A stretch of DNA of 64,000 bases from Argopecten irradians (Eukaryota; Mollusca; Bivalvia; Pectinida; Pectinidae). Under the pieces are notes generated by a model that was not told the DNA's origin, searched no databases, and worked only from the letters and a program-made list of their open reading frames with translations. The translations under genes were made by a program, and so were the position numbers. The stretch covers positions 6,637,778 through 6,701,777 of the forward strand of contig NC_091142.1 of assembly GCF_041381155.1 (NCBI RefSeq). Direction: 5' to 3'. Position 1 is the first letter of the stretch; every line of letters starts with the position of its first letter. Of this stretch, positions 40,108-52,600 are shown piece after piece.

Positions 40108-41150
40108 TGAACTCATTCACCCCCGACATTTCATAATGGACTGGTCTAGTTTTTAGCTCACCTGGCCCGAAGGGCCGGTGAGCTTATGTCATGGCGCGGC
40201 GTCCGTCGTCCGTCGTCCGTCGTCCGTCAACATTTCCTTTAAATCGCTACTAGTCATAGAGTTCTGCATGGATTGTAACCAAATTTGGCCACAAGCATCC
40301 TTGGGGGAGGGGGAACAGAACTTGTATAAATTTTGGCTCTAACCCCCCGGGGGCAGGAGGGGCGGGGCCCAATAGGGGAAATAGAGGTAAATCCTTTAAA
40401 TCGCTACTTGTCCTAGAGTTCTGCATAGAATGTAACTAAATTTGGCCACAAACATCCTTGGGGGAAGGGGAACAGAACTTGTATAAATTTTGGCTCTGAC
40501 CCCCGGGGGCAGGAGGGGCGGGGCCCAATAGGGGAAATAGAGGTAAATCCTTTAAATCGCTACTTGTCATAGAGTTCTGCATGGATTGTAACTAAATTTG
40601 GCCACAAACACCCTGGGTGGAAGGGGGAACAGACCTTGTATAAATTTTTGCTCTGACACACTGGGGGCAGGAGAGGTGGGCCCAATAGAGGAAATAGAGG
40701 TAAATCCTTTGAATCGCTACTAGTCATAGATTTCTGCATGGAATGTAACCAAATTTGGCCTCAAACATCCTTGGGGGAAGGGGAACAGAACTTGTATAAA
40801 TTTTGGCTCTGGCCCCCCGGGGGCAGGACGGGTGTGGCCCAATAGGGGAAATAAAGGTAAATCCTATAAATCGCTACTTGTCCTAGAGTTTTGCTTGGAT
40901 TGTGACCAAATTTGGCCATAAACATCCTTGGGGGAAGGAGAACAGAACTTTGGCTCTGACCCCCTGGGGGCAGGAGGGGTGGGGCCCAATAGGGGACTTA
41001 GAGGTTAATATTAACATTCCTTCAGAAAAGAAACAATGAACCTGTATTCAGAACATTACTTGGCATTACAAACCAGGTGAGCGATACAGGCCCTCTGGGC
41101 CTCTTGTTTATTTAGAAGAGTCTAAATGTGTCTACAGGGGTGATTGAGTT
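40108..41150. mobile_element. MITE family C split by a pearl/Helitron-like element
   Basis: The left half is at 40108-40154 (GAACTCATTCACCCC...CTGGTCTAGTTTT) and the right half at about 41110-41150 (TTTAGAAGAGTCTAAATGTG...GGGGTGATTGAGTT). They abut the ends of the 955-bp insert. The intact copy at 35897 shows the unbroken order. Confidence 0.75.
40155..41109 (+). mobile_element. Pearl/Helitron-like element, family 2, ~157-bp core units
   Basis: Starts TAGCTCACCTGGCCCGAAGG with GGCCGGTGAGCTT closing a hairpin, then GTCCGTCGTCCGTCGTCCG. Core units begin CCTTTAAATCGCTACT at 40236, 40393, 40549, 40706 and 40863 (156-157 bp apart). It ends with the hairpin GGCCCTCTGGGCC and CTCTTGTTT. No coding capacity and no clear target duplication. 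Confidence 0.8.
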
Positions 41151-41465
41151 TATATAAGTACACTGTGGCTGGTTACCATAGAGATTTTATGAGGTCAGTG
41201 ACCAATTACAATGAAAGTTAATTAACAAATTAATTAGGATGCCATTAATTGGTGCTTTTTCAAAACAGTACTAGATATTTTTATCATCTTTTTGGTGAGA
41301 TGTGTATTTTAACTCAAGAAGAAGAGAATCTATATTTTCGTCACAATTAAACTTCAATCAACAAAATGGATTAATTTATCTATATGAAATATTCAATGTG
41401 CTTCCTAGCCTGTATTCATATAAATTGGATAAAGTGTTTTCTTATCATGTGTTCATCAACTTTTC

Positions 41466-41555
41466 CCATCATCCCTGAAATCTTACTATAAGTTAGTAAA
41501 TGGATTGTTCCAGCAACAGTTGGAAGACTCTAAATGTGCATTCACAGGGATGAAA
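41466..41555. mobile_element. MITE family C, diverged copy
   Basis: CATCCCTGAAATCTTACTAT ... GGAAGACTCTAAATGTGC and CACAGGGATGAAATAAG, with the same hairpin layout as 35897-35985. Confidence 0.5.
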
Positions 41556-41992
41556 TAAGCAAAGCTTGATATCAAAGAAAACAATATTAATAGACATTTT
41601 ATGATACAATCATATGTCAAAATTGAAGTTTGATATATTCAATAATGTGTTAATAACTACGGTAGCATATTAAGTTGGATTAATTTACATAACGAGTTCT
41701 GCTCATCTGATAATGTACAAGTAAGAAATCTAATGTTGTCCTACTGTCCCAAGTGAGAAGAAAGAGCTAGATAGAAAAGGAATATTAAGATACATACATT
41801 AAGTATCAGTGTGTCCAAAGATCTGAATGTAGGATTTAAGAATTATGAACTGATTAGAGTAACTTGTATAGCATTAAAAATTGTTATATTGTGTGAAGGG
41901 TTGCTTCTTTAATCTTTTATTTCTAATTATAAATACAAAGAAAATATGTTGTAGGAAAGTTATCTTGATCTTCTAACTCAATATAACCATTC

Positions 41993-42593
41993 TGATCTAT
42001 CAAGAGTTGCTTCCCTTTGTTTCACTCAGAAATGAAGGGAAGTAACTCTTATAGATTGTTAATGATGGAGTAAAACGAAGAAAAGTAACTTCGATCAAGG
42101 ATTTATAAGTGAGAAAGATTTGTCACTGTCTCTACACAACTTAACACCACGCGAGATGCCTACAAACCCGAGGAATAAAAAAAGAATTGCTCAATCGCAG
42201 GTTGTCGATATTATTGATACCAGTGTAAAGTTCAATAATTTTCACAATGTCTAGTCCTTGTTAAGGACAAGATTTTGAAGAATTATCTTAAATTTTCATT
42301 ATTAAAAAAACATGACAGCTCATGAAATGACAGCCCGCTTCACGAAGACGGTAAACCTGGCACCCGCAAGCTACATCAAATGTTGCACCGGCGGATATCA
42401 AAGGAAAATCAGTCGTCACCCAACGTCACAGTCAGTGCAAAAACACGAAAGTGCTGGGACGTATTCTTCCAAAACCTTGAGTGACGAATCCTTCTCACTT
42501 TCTAATCCAGATACAGAGTGAAACCAAGGGAGTTAAATATAAAATATCAGAACCAAAGAAAAATGAAGGGAGGCAACTCTGATAGATGAGAAT
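41993..42593. mobile_element. Inverted-repeat element with a ~430-bp GC-richer interior
   Basis: Ends GATCTATCAAGAGTTGCTTC and AGGCAACTCTGATAGATGAG are inverted. The left part is itself a hairpin (41993-42060). The interior (about 42078-42500) is shared with 52005-52445 and carries a reading frame at 42312-42521 (contains APASYIK and GGYQRKISRHPTS). No known protein. Confidence 0.55.
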
Positions 42594-42632
42594 GGGTCTC
42601 AGTGTTTTTGATAGGAAGCTTGTGTTTGTTAC

Positions 42633-43706
42633 CACAGGGACCTGGCACGAAAATTTTTTAACCAATAGTATACATATATATATTATAGTATCAAGGGTAT
42701 GAACTCGGCGGTCGAGAAAAACGGACCTATTTTTTTAAAACCATGATTATTTTAATAAATGGGTTATATACAACATTGACGGATATCTTACCTTAAAGAG
42801 AAATAATTTATCTTTCCATTGAGTGCTTGATGAACAAAATTGGCCAAGTATTGACGAAGTTATGGCTTGATGAATCGGGAAATTTACGAAAAATATGCTA
42901 GGTAGACATTTCCCTGTCCGGTCGAAATGTCGTCTCGGCTCTAATGGGTACCTCAAAAACCAAGCCAAAATCACAAAATCTACGCTTGTGGTGGTAAACA
43001 GTACCCATAACTGTGTTCATCCACAATCTCCTTTGGAGGTGTCATGACCCGTACTTTGTAGAAACTCCATTTAAACATCGTGTAGCTCATTTACTTTAAC
43101 CGTCACCGCCATGTTCATTTTTCTCTCGGAACGCTTCTCGACTTTACATATCGTGACTACATTATGCAAATTATGTAATGTTGTGCTTGTAGGTAAACTC
43201 GAGAAGCGTTCCGAAAAACAAATGAACATGGCGGTGACGGTTAAAGTAAGTGAGCTACACGATGTTTAAATGGAGTTTCTACAAAGTACGGGTCATGACA
43301 CCTCCAAAGGAGGTTGTGGATGAACACAGTTATGGGTACTGTTTACCACCACAAGCGTAGATTTTGTGGTTTTGGCTTGGTTTTTGAGGTGCCCATTAGA
43401 GCCGAGACGACATTTCGACCGGACAGGGAAATGTCTACCTAGCATATTTTTCGTAAATGTCTCGATTCATCAAGCCATAACTTCGTCAATACTCGGCCAA
43501 TTTTGTTCATCAAGCACTCAATGGAAAGATAAATTATTTCTCTTTAAGGTAAGATATCCGTCAATGTTGTATATAACCCATTTATTAAAATAATCATGGT
43601 TTTAAAAAAATAGGTCCGTTTTTCTCGACCGCCGAGTTCATACCCTTGATACTATAATATATATATGTATACTGTTAGTTTAAAAAAATCGTGCCAGGTC
43701 CCTGTG
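42633..43706. mobile_element. hAT-like foldback element, 1.07-kb near-perfect palindrome
   Basis: Two arms of about 515 bp (42633-43148 and 43193-43706) are inverted copies differing at only a few percent of sites, around a ~44-bp spacer. The ends are CACAGGGACCTGGCACGA and TCGTGCCAGGTCCCTGTG. TTTGTTAC flanks both sides (42625-42632 and 43707-43714). An 8-bp target duplication and CAGGG ends fit the hAT superfamily. Each arm carries the same 75-codon frame pointing outwards (42974-42747 minus; 43366-43593 plus). No transposase is present. A lone end of similar sequence lies near 47248-47266. Confidence 0.85.
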
Positions 43707-44741
43707 TTTGTTACGTATACCAAGATTTCATACTAAAAAGTTTGTGTCGAGAGATTGAATTAAATTTTTACCGTCCAAACAATACCATAAAGCTGAAGAG
43801 TTATAAGGCCAAACAAAAAAATGTCTGTTTAGGGTTACCTGACCGACCCTAATTTTTTACCCCCAACCCTAATTTTTTTTTCTACTAAAAAAAAAAAAAT
43901 ATTAAAATTTGCAATTTTGATCTGACCCCAGTTCCGGCCATTATTTACGGCCACTACAAAAAAAAAAAAAAAAAAAACATGTCGACCTACTGTTCCCATT
44001 TTTTTTGCCAATGTGTAACTCTAAACAGACATTTTCCTTTTTTTGGCCTAATGTCCTGCTGACAAAGTGTTCTTCAGAGGATAACAAATGGAAAATTTAA
44101 ATGTTTACCAAAGTGAGCAGAAAATCTTAAATTTCGTGTGATGTCATCCATATCATCATTCAGTCTATAAAATGGGCAAAGTTAAAATACAGCTCTTTCA
44201 TCCAGTTTGTAGTATACATAATGTAATCATGTAAAGATGACAGTTTTGTCAATGCCTACATTAGCAGCAGTTGCTAAATATTGAAAACTCAAATATTGTT
44301 ATACTATTCATAAAAACTATTTTTATTCAGGCAACAAAATAACACCATTTCTGCAATATTTTTGCAGTCATAAATTATCACAAATATATATACAAACTCT
44401 CAAAAATAATCAGATTTTTGTTACAACACACAATTTATCTCTTTGATACTTTATGAAAATTAATTTTATTTTAATACAAATCTATTAAGATCCTGACCTC
44501 CATTTATAAAATAATGTATATATAATTTTCCATATTCTGTGTCAATTACCGGAAAATTTTATACGTATTAATTACCCTTTAATTGTACTGATCTGATCAT
44601 GATTTTGCAGGTATCCAGACTGACAAATTTTCCTGAATCTGTTATAAATCAATGTTCATATCTTTCAAGAAACTTTAAAATAGTGTGGAAGACCGAACAG
44701 AAGCCCTCGTGTATCCAAGAACAATGATACCGTATTCGCCG

Positions 44742-45048
44742 TAATTAGCACCCAGGGTGCTTAAATAATTGTAACAAAGGGATTAACGAACCAAAATCTA
44801 AGTTTTGGACTAAGAAAGTCGGCCATATTTTAAATCTTTCTGTACTCATGGTACATTAATCTGTTACAGTAAAGATTCACAAGTAAAAGACTTGCAAGTT
44901 TATGTAATATGGGATACAATTCTGATGTTAGAGGCATCACATGTTGTAAAACATTGTTAAATCTATGAAAAGGGGGAGTTTATACAACTATAACTCTTCT
45001 CCAAAAGAGAGTAGAGGCGCTAATTACGGCGAATACATTAAATGTACA
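44742..45048 (+). mobile_element. MITE family A, best-preserved copy
   Basis: Ends GTATTCGCCGTAATTAGC and GCTAATTACGGCGAATAC are perfect 18-bp inverted repeats. The interior has no coding capacity. Diverged copies lie at 26970-27355 and 31345-31640. Confidence 0.8.
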
Positions 45049-45465
45049 TTAGGTATGCATAAGATACATGTATATGCATGACTTTCAAGGATCTTTTGAT
45101 GTACGCCAAATGGTTTTCAGCGATTCAGGAATAGACATCATCAACAGTTTCAATTGATTAGCTTTAAAGCCTCAATCCAGGAAAAGACATTGAAGATTTC
45201 AAAGAATCAGCTGGTGAGCCTTGCTATCCTTGCTGGAATCGTTTCTGTTACATTCTTGGTATTAGTGGAATTTTCAAAGATGTTAGAGCTGGACCATTCA
45301 GTAGAGGATGTAGCTGGAAAAAAAACGTCAACATGATTCTTTAATGAGTTATAAGAGTATAAGTCGAAGAGCAGATGGAAATGAAGTCTAAAACAGAGCC
45401 TGATATATGGCAGCCTCAAACTTGTATTCAAGAGGTAAAAGGCTAGTGATGGCATGTTGTACACC

Positions 45466-46135
45466 TTTAACAAGAGGCCCATGGGGCCTGTATCGCTCAC
45501 CGGTTTCAGGTTAAGAACACAATCTACCAACTTGAAGGCTTTAGAATTGAACTTAATCTATTTCTTTCTACAGATGGATTTTAAAGAATTTGCTTTTTTT
45601 CTCCTAAAGGGCCCCGCCCCTCTGGCCCCTGGGGGAACAGCCCAACCGTTTATACAAAATTAGTTCCACATCACCCAAGGAAGCGTCAGACTAAATTAGA
45701 ACTAAATCCCTTCATTCCTATAGAAGAAGAATTTTAAAGAATTTGCTATACTTCCCCTATTGGACCCCGCCCCTCAGGCACCTGGGGAGCCAGGGTCACC
45801 ATTTATACAAGATTGGTTTCTTTTCACCCAAGGAAGCTTCAAATTCAGACCAAATTAGAAATAAATCCCTTCATTCCTACAGAAGAAGGATTTTAAAGAA
45901 TTTGCTATATTTCCCCTATTGGGTCCCGCCCCTCAGACCCTGGGGGGCCAGGGTCACCTTTTATACAAGATTGGTTCCCCTTCACCCAAGAAAGCTTCAT
46001 ACCAAATTTGGTGTAAATCCATTCAGCGGTTTATTTATCTAGTAGGGATTTTTGTGAAAAGTTGACGGACGCCGGAGGCCGGACGCTGCACCATTACATA
46101 AGCTCACTGGCCTTTCAGGCCAGGTGAGCTTATAA
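45466..46135 (-). mobile_element. Pearl/Helitron-like element, family 2, inverted copy
   Basis: Starts AACAAGAGGCCCATGGGGCC and ends GGCCTTTCAGGCCAGGTGAGC, the reverse of 40155-41109. Core units of about 155 bp carry TTTATACAAGATTGGTT and ATTTTAAAGAATTTGCTATA. The microsatellite is almost lost. Reading frames here come from the repeat. Confidence 0.7.
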
Positions 46136-46194
46136 ACGCTAATTACCACCACAGCACAGGTCTATAAGCATTCCAGTTTGGAATATCTTGACAT

Positions 46195-46398
46195 GTTGAA
46201 TATTCATTTGAAATGTAATGTTGAATATTCATTTGACATGTAATGTTGAATATTCATTTGACATGTAATGTTGAATATTCATTTGACATGTAATGTTGAA
46301 TATTCATTTGACATGTAATGTTGAATATTCATTTGACATGTAATGTTGAATATTCATTTGACATGTAATGTTGAATATTCATTTGACATGTAATGTAC
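46195..46398. repeat. 25-bp tandem repeat, about eight copies
   Basis: Unit TTGAATATTCATTTGACATG plus TAATG. The first copy has GAAATG; the rest look identical, so the array expanded recently. Confidence 0.9.
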
Positions 46399-46617
46399 TG
46401 TAAACCCAACTTTCTTCTGCGTCTTAATTTCATGATTTCTATAAATTTCAAAACAAGTTTACAAAGATAAACATTCACAGATTTTAAAACGAATGGAAAT
46501 TGCTCTCACTAGAAATGATTTGGAAATTTATTCGAGGAGATAAAATTTTGTGATTTGACTTGGATCGCCAAAGTCATGATAGTAAATCACAAACATAAGA
46601 TTGTTGGTTTACAGTCA
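46391..46617. mobile_element. MITE with CTGTAAACC ends
   Basis: Left CTGTAAACCCAACTTTCTTC and right AAGATTGTTGGTTTACAG are inverted. The left end touches the 25-bp array. Confidence 0.65.
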
Positions 46618-46648
46618 GCAATGGAAATATAAGATCATTTCCCCTTAC

Positions 46649-49600
46649 TGGAGCATCGTTATCTTCCTCTAAACATCGCTGTCTCTTCTCAACTTCCTTC
46701 TCCATAGCTTTACAAGATCTGAAATATAGGCTTCACTATACATCAAAATCAGTGCTTCCAAATGTACTGCAATTAAAGACTTTTCAAAAATTATATTACA
46801 TAAAGTAAGAACAAATAAATTTCAAAAGAAACGAATTGAAGCAACTTAATAAATGCAGGTCATCATATGTTTAGAATGCATTTATCAAGATTCAATTTAC
46901 CATACAAATGTATATTCGACCCCAATTTCCACCCCAATCCTAATAAGCGCCCCTCCCCCTTTTAGAGGCCTCAATTTCACTTACCAGTACCAATTGTCCT
47001 TGGCTGTTAATGAATTGAATATGGTAAACGAACTTGAGGCTTATAAGGAATGCTTTGGCAGATGGGGGACAGGGGCACAATAAATTTCCAACCAACAGTC
47101 AATATATTCATTTTAAGTAATTTGTATCCTACAGACATATGTCTATAAGGATCCAGCGTTATATGGAAAATAACTGTTGATATTAATTCCTTGACCCATA
47201 TTTATTTTAGTATATATATAAGACATATGAACGGTTGCTTGGAAATTCGTGCCAAGTCCCTGTTGATGACTGCACCTGTTGGGTTTGAATATATATCTGA
47301 TATCAGGGATCAATCCAGCTCTGATTTATTACCGTTTATGGGTAAATTTCCCCTCAAGGAATGAATTCCCCTCTGGCCTAAAATTTCCCTGAAGATTTAA
47401 AAATTCCCCATTTGAAGCTATAAAAGACCGTTTTTGTCACACAATTTCCCCTTTTCATTAATTTCTTTAGACTTTTGTTTGCAAATTTCTTCATATTTGT
47501 CATACAGCTACTGCATATTTTATGATAAACTCAAATTTTTCATTATTGTGCTGAAAATCTTGCTTTACTAAATCTTAAAATAAATTAGTTACTTTACAGT
47601 ACTTTTTTGTCAAATTGAATATAATTTTGAACCAAAAATTCCCTTATACTTCGCCAAAGTTTTCCCCTATTCTTAAAAAAGGGAAGTTTCCCTCAAAACC
47701 TAGATTGATCCCTGGATATGTGTTGTACCTTTTTGTTTCCTGCACAGCAATATTCAGATCACTCTCCTGCTCAGCTAGCTCAGACAAAATGGAGGTGTAC
47801 CTCATCTACAACACATTTCACATGGAAACATGAACACTTATATAAGCAAAATTATATATAATCAAAGATGCTACATCGCTGAGAAATGTTTTTTCTCTCT
47901 GTCAAAAACTAGAGCAGACGAATTAGAATTTTCAACAAAATTTACTCCATTACCACCATTGAAAATTTTGAGCTTCTAATTTTAATTCAAGATAAAAATA
48001 TCAAAAATAGTTAATTATGTCCCGAAATAATTCAACAACATTTTGCCCTATAAGGAACTAAGTACTATTTGTGTATGTACCAAAAACAAATTTAAGTATT
48101 TTATATGCATTTCTGTGTTAATTAGACACATATAAACACATTTACAATCAGTTATTGTTCAGTGATGGGTATCGTTTATGCTCTGTCCGCTTTGGAGCAT
48201 CTTTAATAATTGGTAAAATAGACTTATTAGCCCTGATCAGATACCTAGTATAGGCCCAATTTCATGACATTCCTTAACTTAAAAGTTCTCCATAGGAAAG
48301 CATTACAGATATTAAGGAAGGCTCCTTAACTAAAGATTGTTTCAATAACTTCTGGAATGCTTTTATCCTAGAGAAAATTTTAGGTTAAGGAATTCCTTAA
48401 CTAAGTTAAGGAATGGTCGTGCAACAGCTGGGTCCTGACATGTTTATATGAACAATTTCCAAAAGGAGCTTCTATTTTATTCACATTATCCACAGTCTAA
48501 TCTAAACACCAATCCATGTTATCACTTCATCAAAATCTAACAACATCCCATTAGGGGTCATATTCTGGTGACCTTTCAAATTATTACAGCCAAATTTCTT
48601 GTAGGGGACAAAATATTTAGATCTGTCCGAATAATTTTCATGTATGAACATAAAGTCATTTTGCCCAAAATGTAAAACAACGTAGCTACAAGTATATGAT
48701 ACAAAGTTTTCCATAATTGATTGATGTACCTAGGTATAGAAAATGAAACAGACAGTATAAAGGTCACCATAATGTGACCCTGTAGGATGTTGTCAAATCT
48801 TCTATGACCAGCAATTTGATCAGGATATATATATATACAGTGGAACTTGGCTGATACAAACTTGGATAATTCGACAACCCGGCTTAATACGAAGAACTTT
48901 GCCGGTCCCGGCCGAATTCCCTCTTTATCTTTGTTTGAAGAACTCGGATAATTCGAATTCGGAAAACTCAAAGAACTCGGATAATACGAAGTAAATTTTG
49001 GGTCAGAGTGACAAAAATCATACATAAAATGTTCTTATAACTCGAAATGATATTTTTTGGGACAACGAGTTCGCCGAAAATACCGATTTTCTTTTCATAA
49101 ATCTGCTGTAGTACAGCATTTCAAAATATACATCTCTATTTTATTGTTATAATTTTGCAACTACCATCGGAGATTGTGACATCTCTCTTGTTCACATCAT
49201 TTTACGACATGGAACTAGTCTAGATATACCAAGTAAAGATATCGTCAGTAGACATTAGAACTCCCTTAATTTGAACACTCGAATAACTCAAAGTTTTATC
49301 TTGGTCCCTTCGAGTTCGTATTAACCGAGTTCCACATGAATGTATTTTTATCAGATTGACCACAGCCAAATCTGTTCTATCCCTCGCCTTTGGAATCAGA
49401 GTAGTTCAAATGTGTCATGGGTGAATGAGTTAATAAATATAGAGGACCAAGCTTAAAGATGCTACACCACTGACGAATGGCATTTCCTTGTTTAACAACA
49501 GGAGCAGACAACTTGGCATTTTTCTTCAGTTACAAAAATTACTTAATTACACCATTACCATCATTGAAAAATTTGAGCTTCTTATTTTACTTCAATATAA

Positions 49601-52600
49601 AAATAAAATATTAACAAGAGATCCCAGAGGGATCTTGGCGCCCTCCAAAGAATGATCTATGTCTGATAATGAAAAGATTGATCTTTTCTCTGCTTTTCAA
49701 ACTTTTTCAAACATACTACATATAAAATTTGAGACAGACTGCTTCAGTACTTTTTGAGAAATAGTGATAACAAACTTCAACTATCAAAATCCAAGATGGC
49801 TGCCTGGCGGCCATCCTCTTGAACGAACGGTCCTAAAACACAATACAGTATGCACAACTAGGGCCCTAGGGGAACCTACATATGAAATTTGGGACAGATC
49901 CCTTCAGTACTTTCTGAGAAATAGCAATAACAAACTTTAACTATCAAAATCCAAGATCTTATCTTGTTGATTGATCTGTCCCAAATCGCAATATGCACAA
50001 TTAAGGCCCTAGGGGAACCTACATATGAAATTTGAGAATGATCCTTTCTGTACTTTCTGAGAAATAGCAATCACAAAGTTTAACTTCATCTTGTTGACCG
50101 ATCCATCCCAATTTGTAAAATGCATAACTAGAGCCCTAGGGGAACCTACATATGAAATTTGAAATCTTATATACTTACAGCTGATTTCCTTGCTTCCCTA
50201 TAATCACCAAAAGTATTTTTAGGCATTTTCATTTCTTTCCATTCCTTCAGCAATCTGAAAGATATTTTTAAAATGAAAATTGAATAAATAGAATTTAAAT
50301 AAGAGGGAATTTAGTGTTGCTTATAACACTTTTATGCTTGTCAGTCAGATCTCAACAAGTGAAACTCAATTTTAGCAATACTAGAGAGGGTGTGAAAAGA
50401 GTTATTTTCGGTATATTCATTTCTGAAATCCTATGACCTATATCGTTTCGGGAGGCTACAGGCTAATAATAGGGGAGATAACCCAGCTTCTGTTTTGAGT
50501 TGAGCTTACCTTCGTTTGGATTTCATGAGATGATCCTCAGTCTCTGAGTATTTATCTCTTTTACAATTGGCTAATATTGTACTGGAAGTGAAGATGAAAA
50601 CCAAAATAAACATATACAGTACATATAAATACATTGGTGTGAAGAAACCTTTTGCAAATCACTTTATTTATGGCCCAGATGAAAGGAGTTTTAGTTTGGA
50701 TTTAGCCAACACTAACTTCCGGGTAAGTATTGACTGTAATGTCATGTACTGTGTTTATGAGCGTAACGGGATTGGACTGGGTCGATCATCAGTAACCAGG
50801 TTGCTGATCAGCAGTTGAGCATTCGGCTAGTGTTCGGCTCTGGAGGTCCAGAGTTCAAATCCCGGGCTGGCTGCTACATTTTCTCCTCTCCTGTTACAAA
50901 ACTGTCACACAACTAAAATACACATGGTGGTGGTATCTGAGTCTTGTGTGTCCTCGCGGGCAAAGACGAAAAAAAGGAGGGAGGAGTGTAGCAGGATTGG
51001 TCTGGGTCGATCATTGGTGACCAGGTAGCTCAGCGGTAGAGCATTTGGCTAGTGTTCGGAGATCCCAGGAATGAATCCCAGTCTACCTGCTACATTTTCT
51101 CCTCTCCTGTTACACAAGTGTAATATAATTATAAACATCATACTTTCCCCCAAAAGATGAATAAAATTTGCTCACAACACCATGAAGTCACAAGGGATAG
51201 TATACCTTCCAGCAAGGGAGGTAACTCTGTAATTTTAAAAGACAGAATATTCCGACAATGTTTAAAAAAATATCTGCTGTCAATTAAGGTTCGATTCATA
51301 TTTCAGATTCATTGCTAATAAAAATTTTAATAAATTAACAAAGCAGCTATATATATAACAGTACTAATATTATAATTAAATAAATACTGACATTTCTTTC
51401 TAGTATAAAAATTATAATATAAAATACATTTATACCTGATCCCATTGTTAAGAACTTCTGTAATGAATGCTTCAGTTGGTTTTTCCATTTTCTGCCATTT
51501 GTTGATATCAGTGTCTGAATACCTCTTAGTAATAACATCATCTGCAACATCATTAAATTACCACTTTACTGATATTATATATCCCGTTCCTAATTTACAT
51601 AGTACTTCAATTTTGAGGATAATATTTAATACATCATGCCTTCAATTTCACCAATTACAAAGAGCTCAGTAGATAATACTTTTGCAAAGACCTATTGTTA
51701 GAGGATAATTTTGTACAGATACTGAATCCATGGTTCCAACTCTGGCAGTTATCTATTACATAATTCAGTATATAATTTATCCAAGTTATAAAATGTAAAA
51801 GATCCAGTAACATTGATTTTTGCAAAGGGCAACAACTCTTCAAATCATATTCCAATAATAATTTAATTCTGATTTTCAAACTCGTGTGAGAACATAAGTT
51901 TTACTGATGCAAGGCTGAATTGTTTTTAATTAAGCTCAGTGAATAATTATCTGGTGTTAAAAATGCCAAATATTGATATTGTTGCAAAGGGCAAAAATAT
52001 GTAACTGTCATCAAGGATTTATGCTAATTTCAATAAGTGAGAAGGATTTGTGTCTGTCTCTTTACATTACTAAACACCACATGAGACGCCTATGAACCGG
52101 GAATAAAAACCGTTTTTCTCAACAAATACTTGTCTTATCGAGTCAAACGAAACACCATTGTAAAGTTTATTAAATTTCACGACGTTTATAACTTGCTTTA
52201 AAGACGGAATGTTTAGGGGATATGTCTTAAATTTTCGTTAAAAAAAATCGACAGCTCATGAAATGACAGCACCGCTTCAGAAAGTAAGATGGTAACCATC
52301 GCACCCGCAAGCTACATCAAAGGCTGCGCCGGCGGATATCACAGGAAAATCAGTCGTCGCCCAACGTCACGTTCAGTGCACAAACACAAAAGCACCTGCC
52401 TTGGACTTCCCCAAAACCCAGTGTGACTTATCCTTCTCATATACGTCCTTGCTGTCATGATTATATATGCTAATTTTCAAACACACAATGCATGCATGCA
52501 AAATTTCATTATTCACTCTAGTTAATAGTTATCGTGTTCATATGTAGCCTCTCTGTAATATCCCACAGGCAAGTTATACGTTACTGACAAATAATTACAA

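Noticed and set aside
42747-43593. The paired 75-codon frames as a real gene
   Set aside because: They lie in the arms of a foldback transposon and match no protein I know; kept only as a property of the element.
45154-45336. 60-codon frame with a hydrophobic segment
   Set aside because: No convincing acceptor in phase or neighbouring exon; the opposite strand has an equally likely candidate exon.
46195-46398. CRISPR-like array of 25-bp repeats
   Set aside because: The units are contiguous without spacers and the DNA is animal; it is a plain tandem repeat.
51010-51085. Functional tRNA gene
   Set aside because: The A box is good, but the B-box arm is degraded and the segment belongs to a SINE-like dimer.
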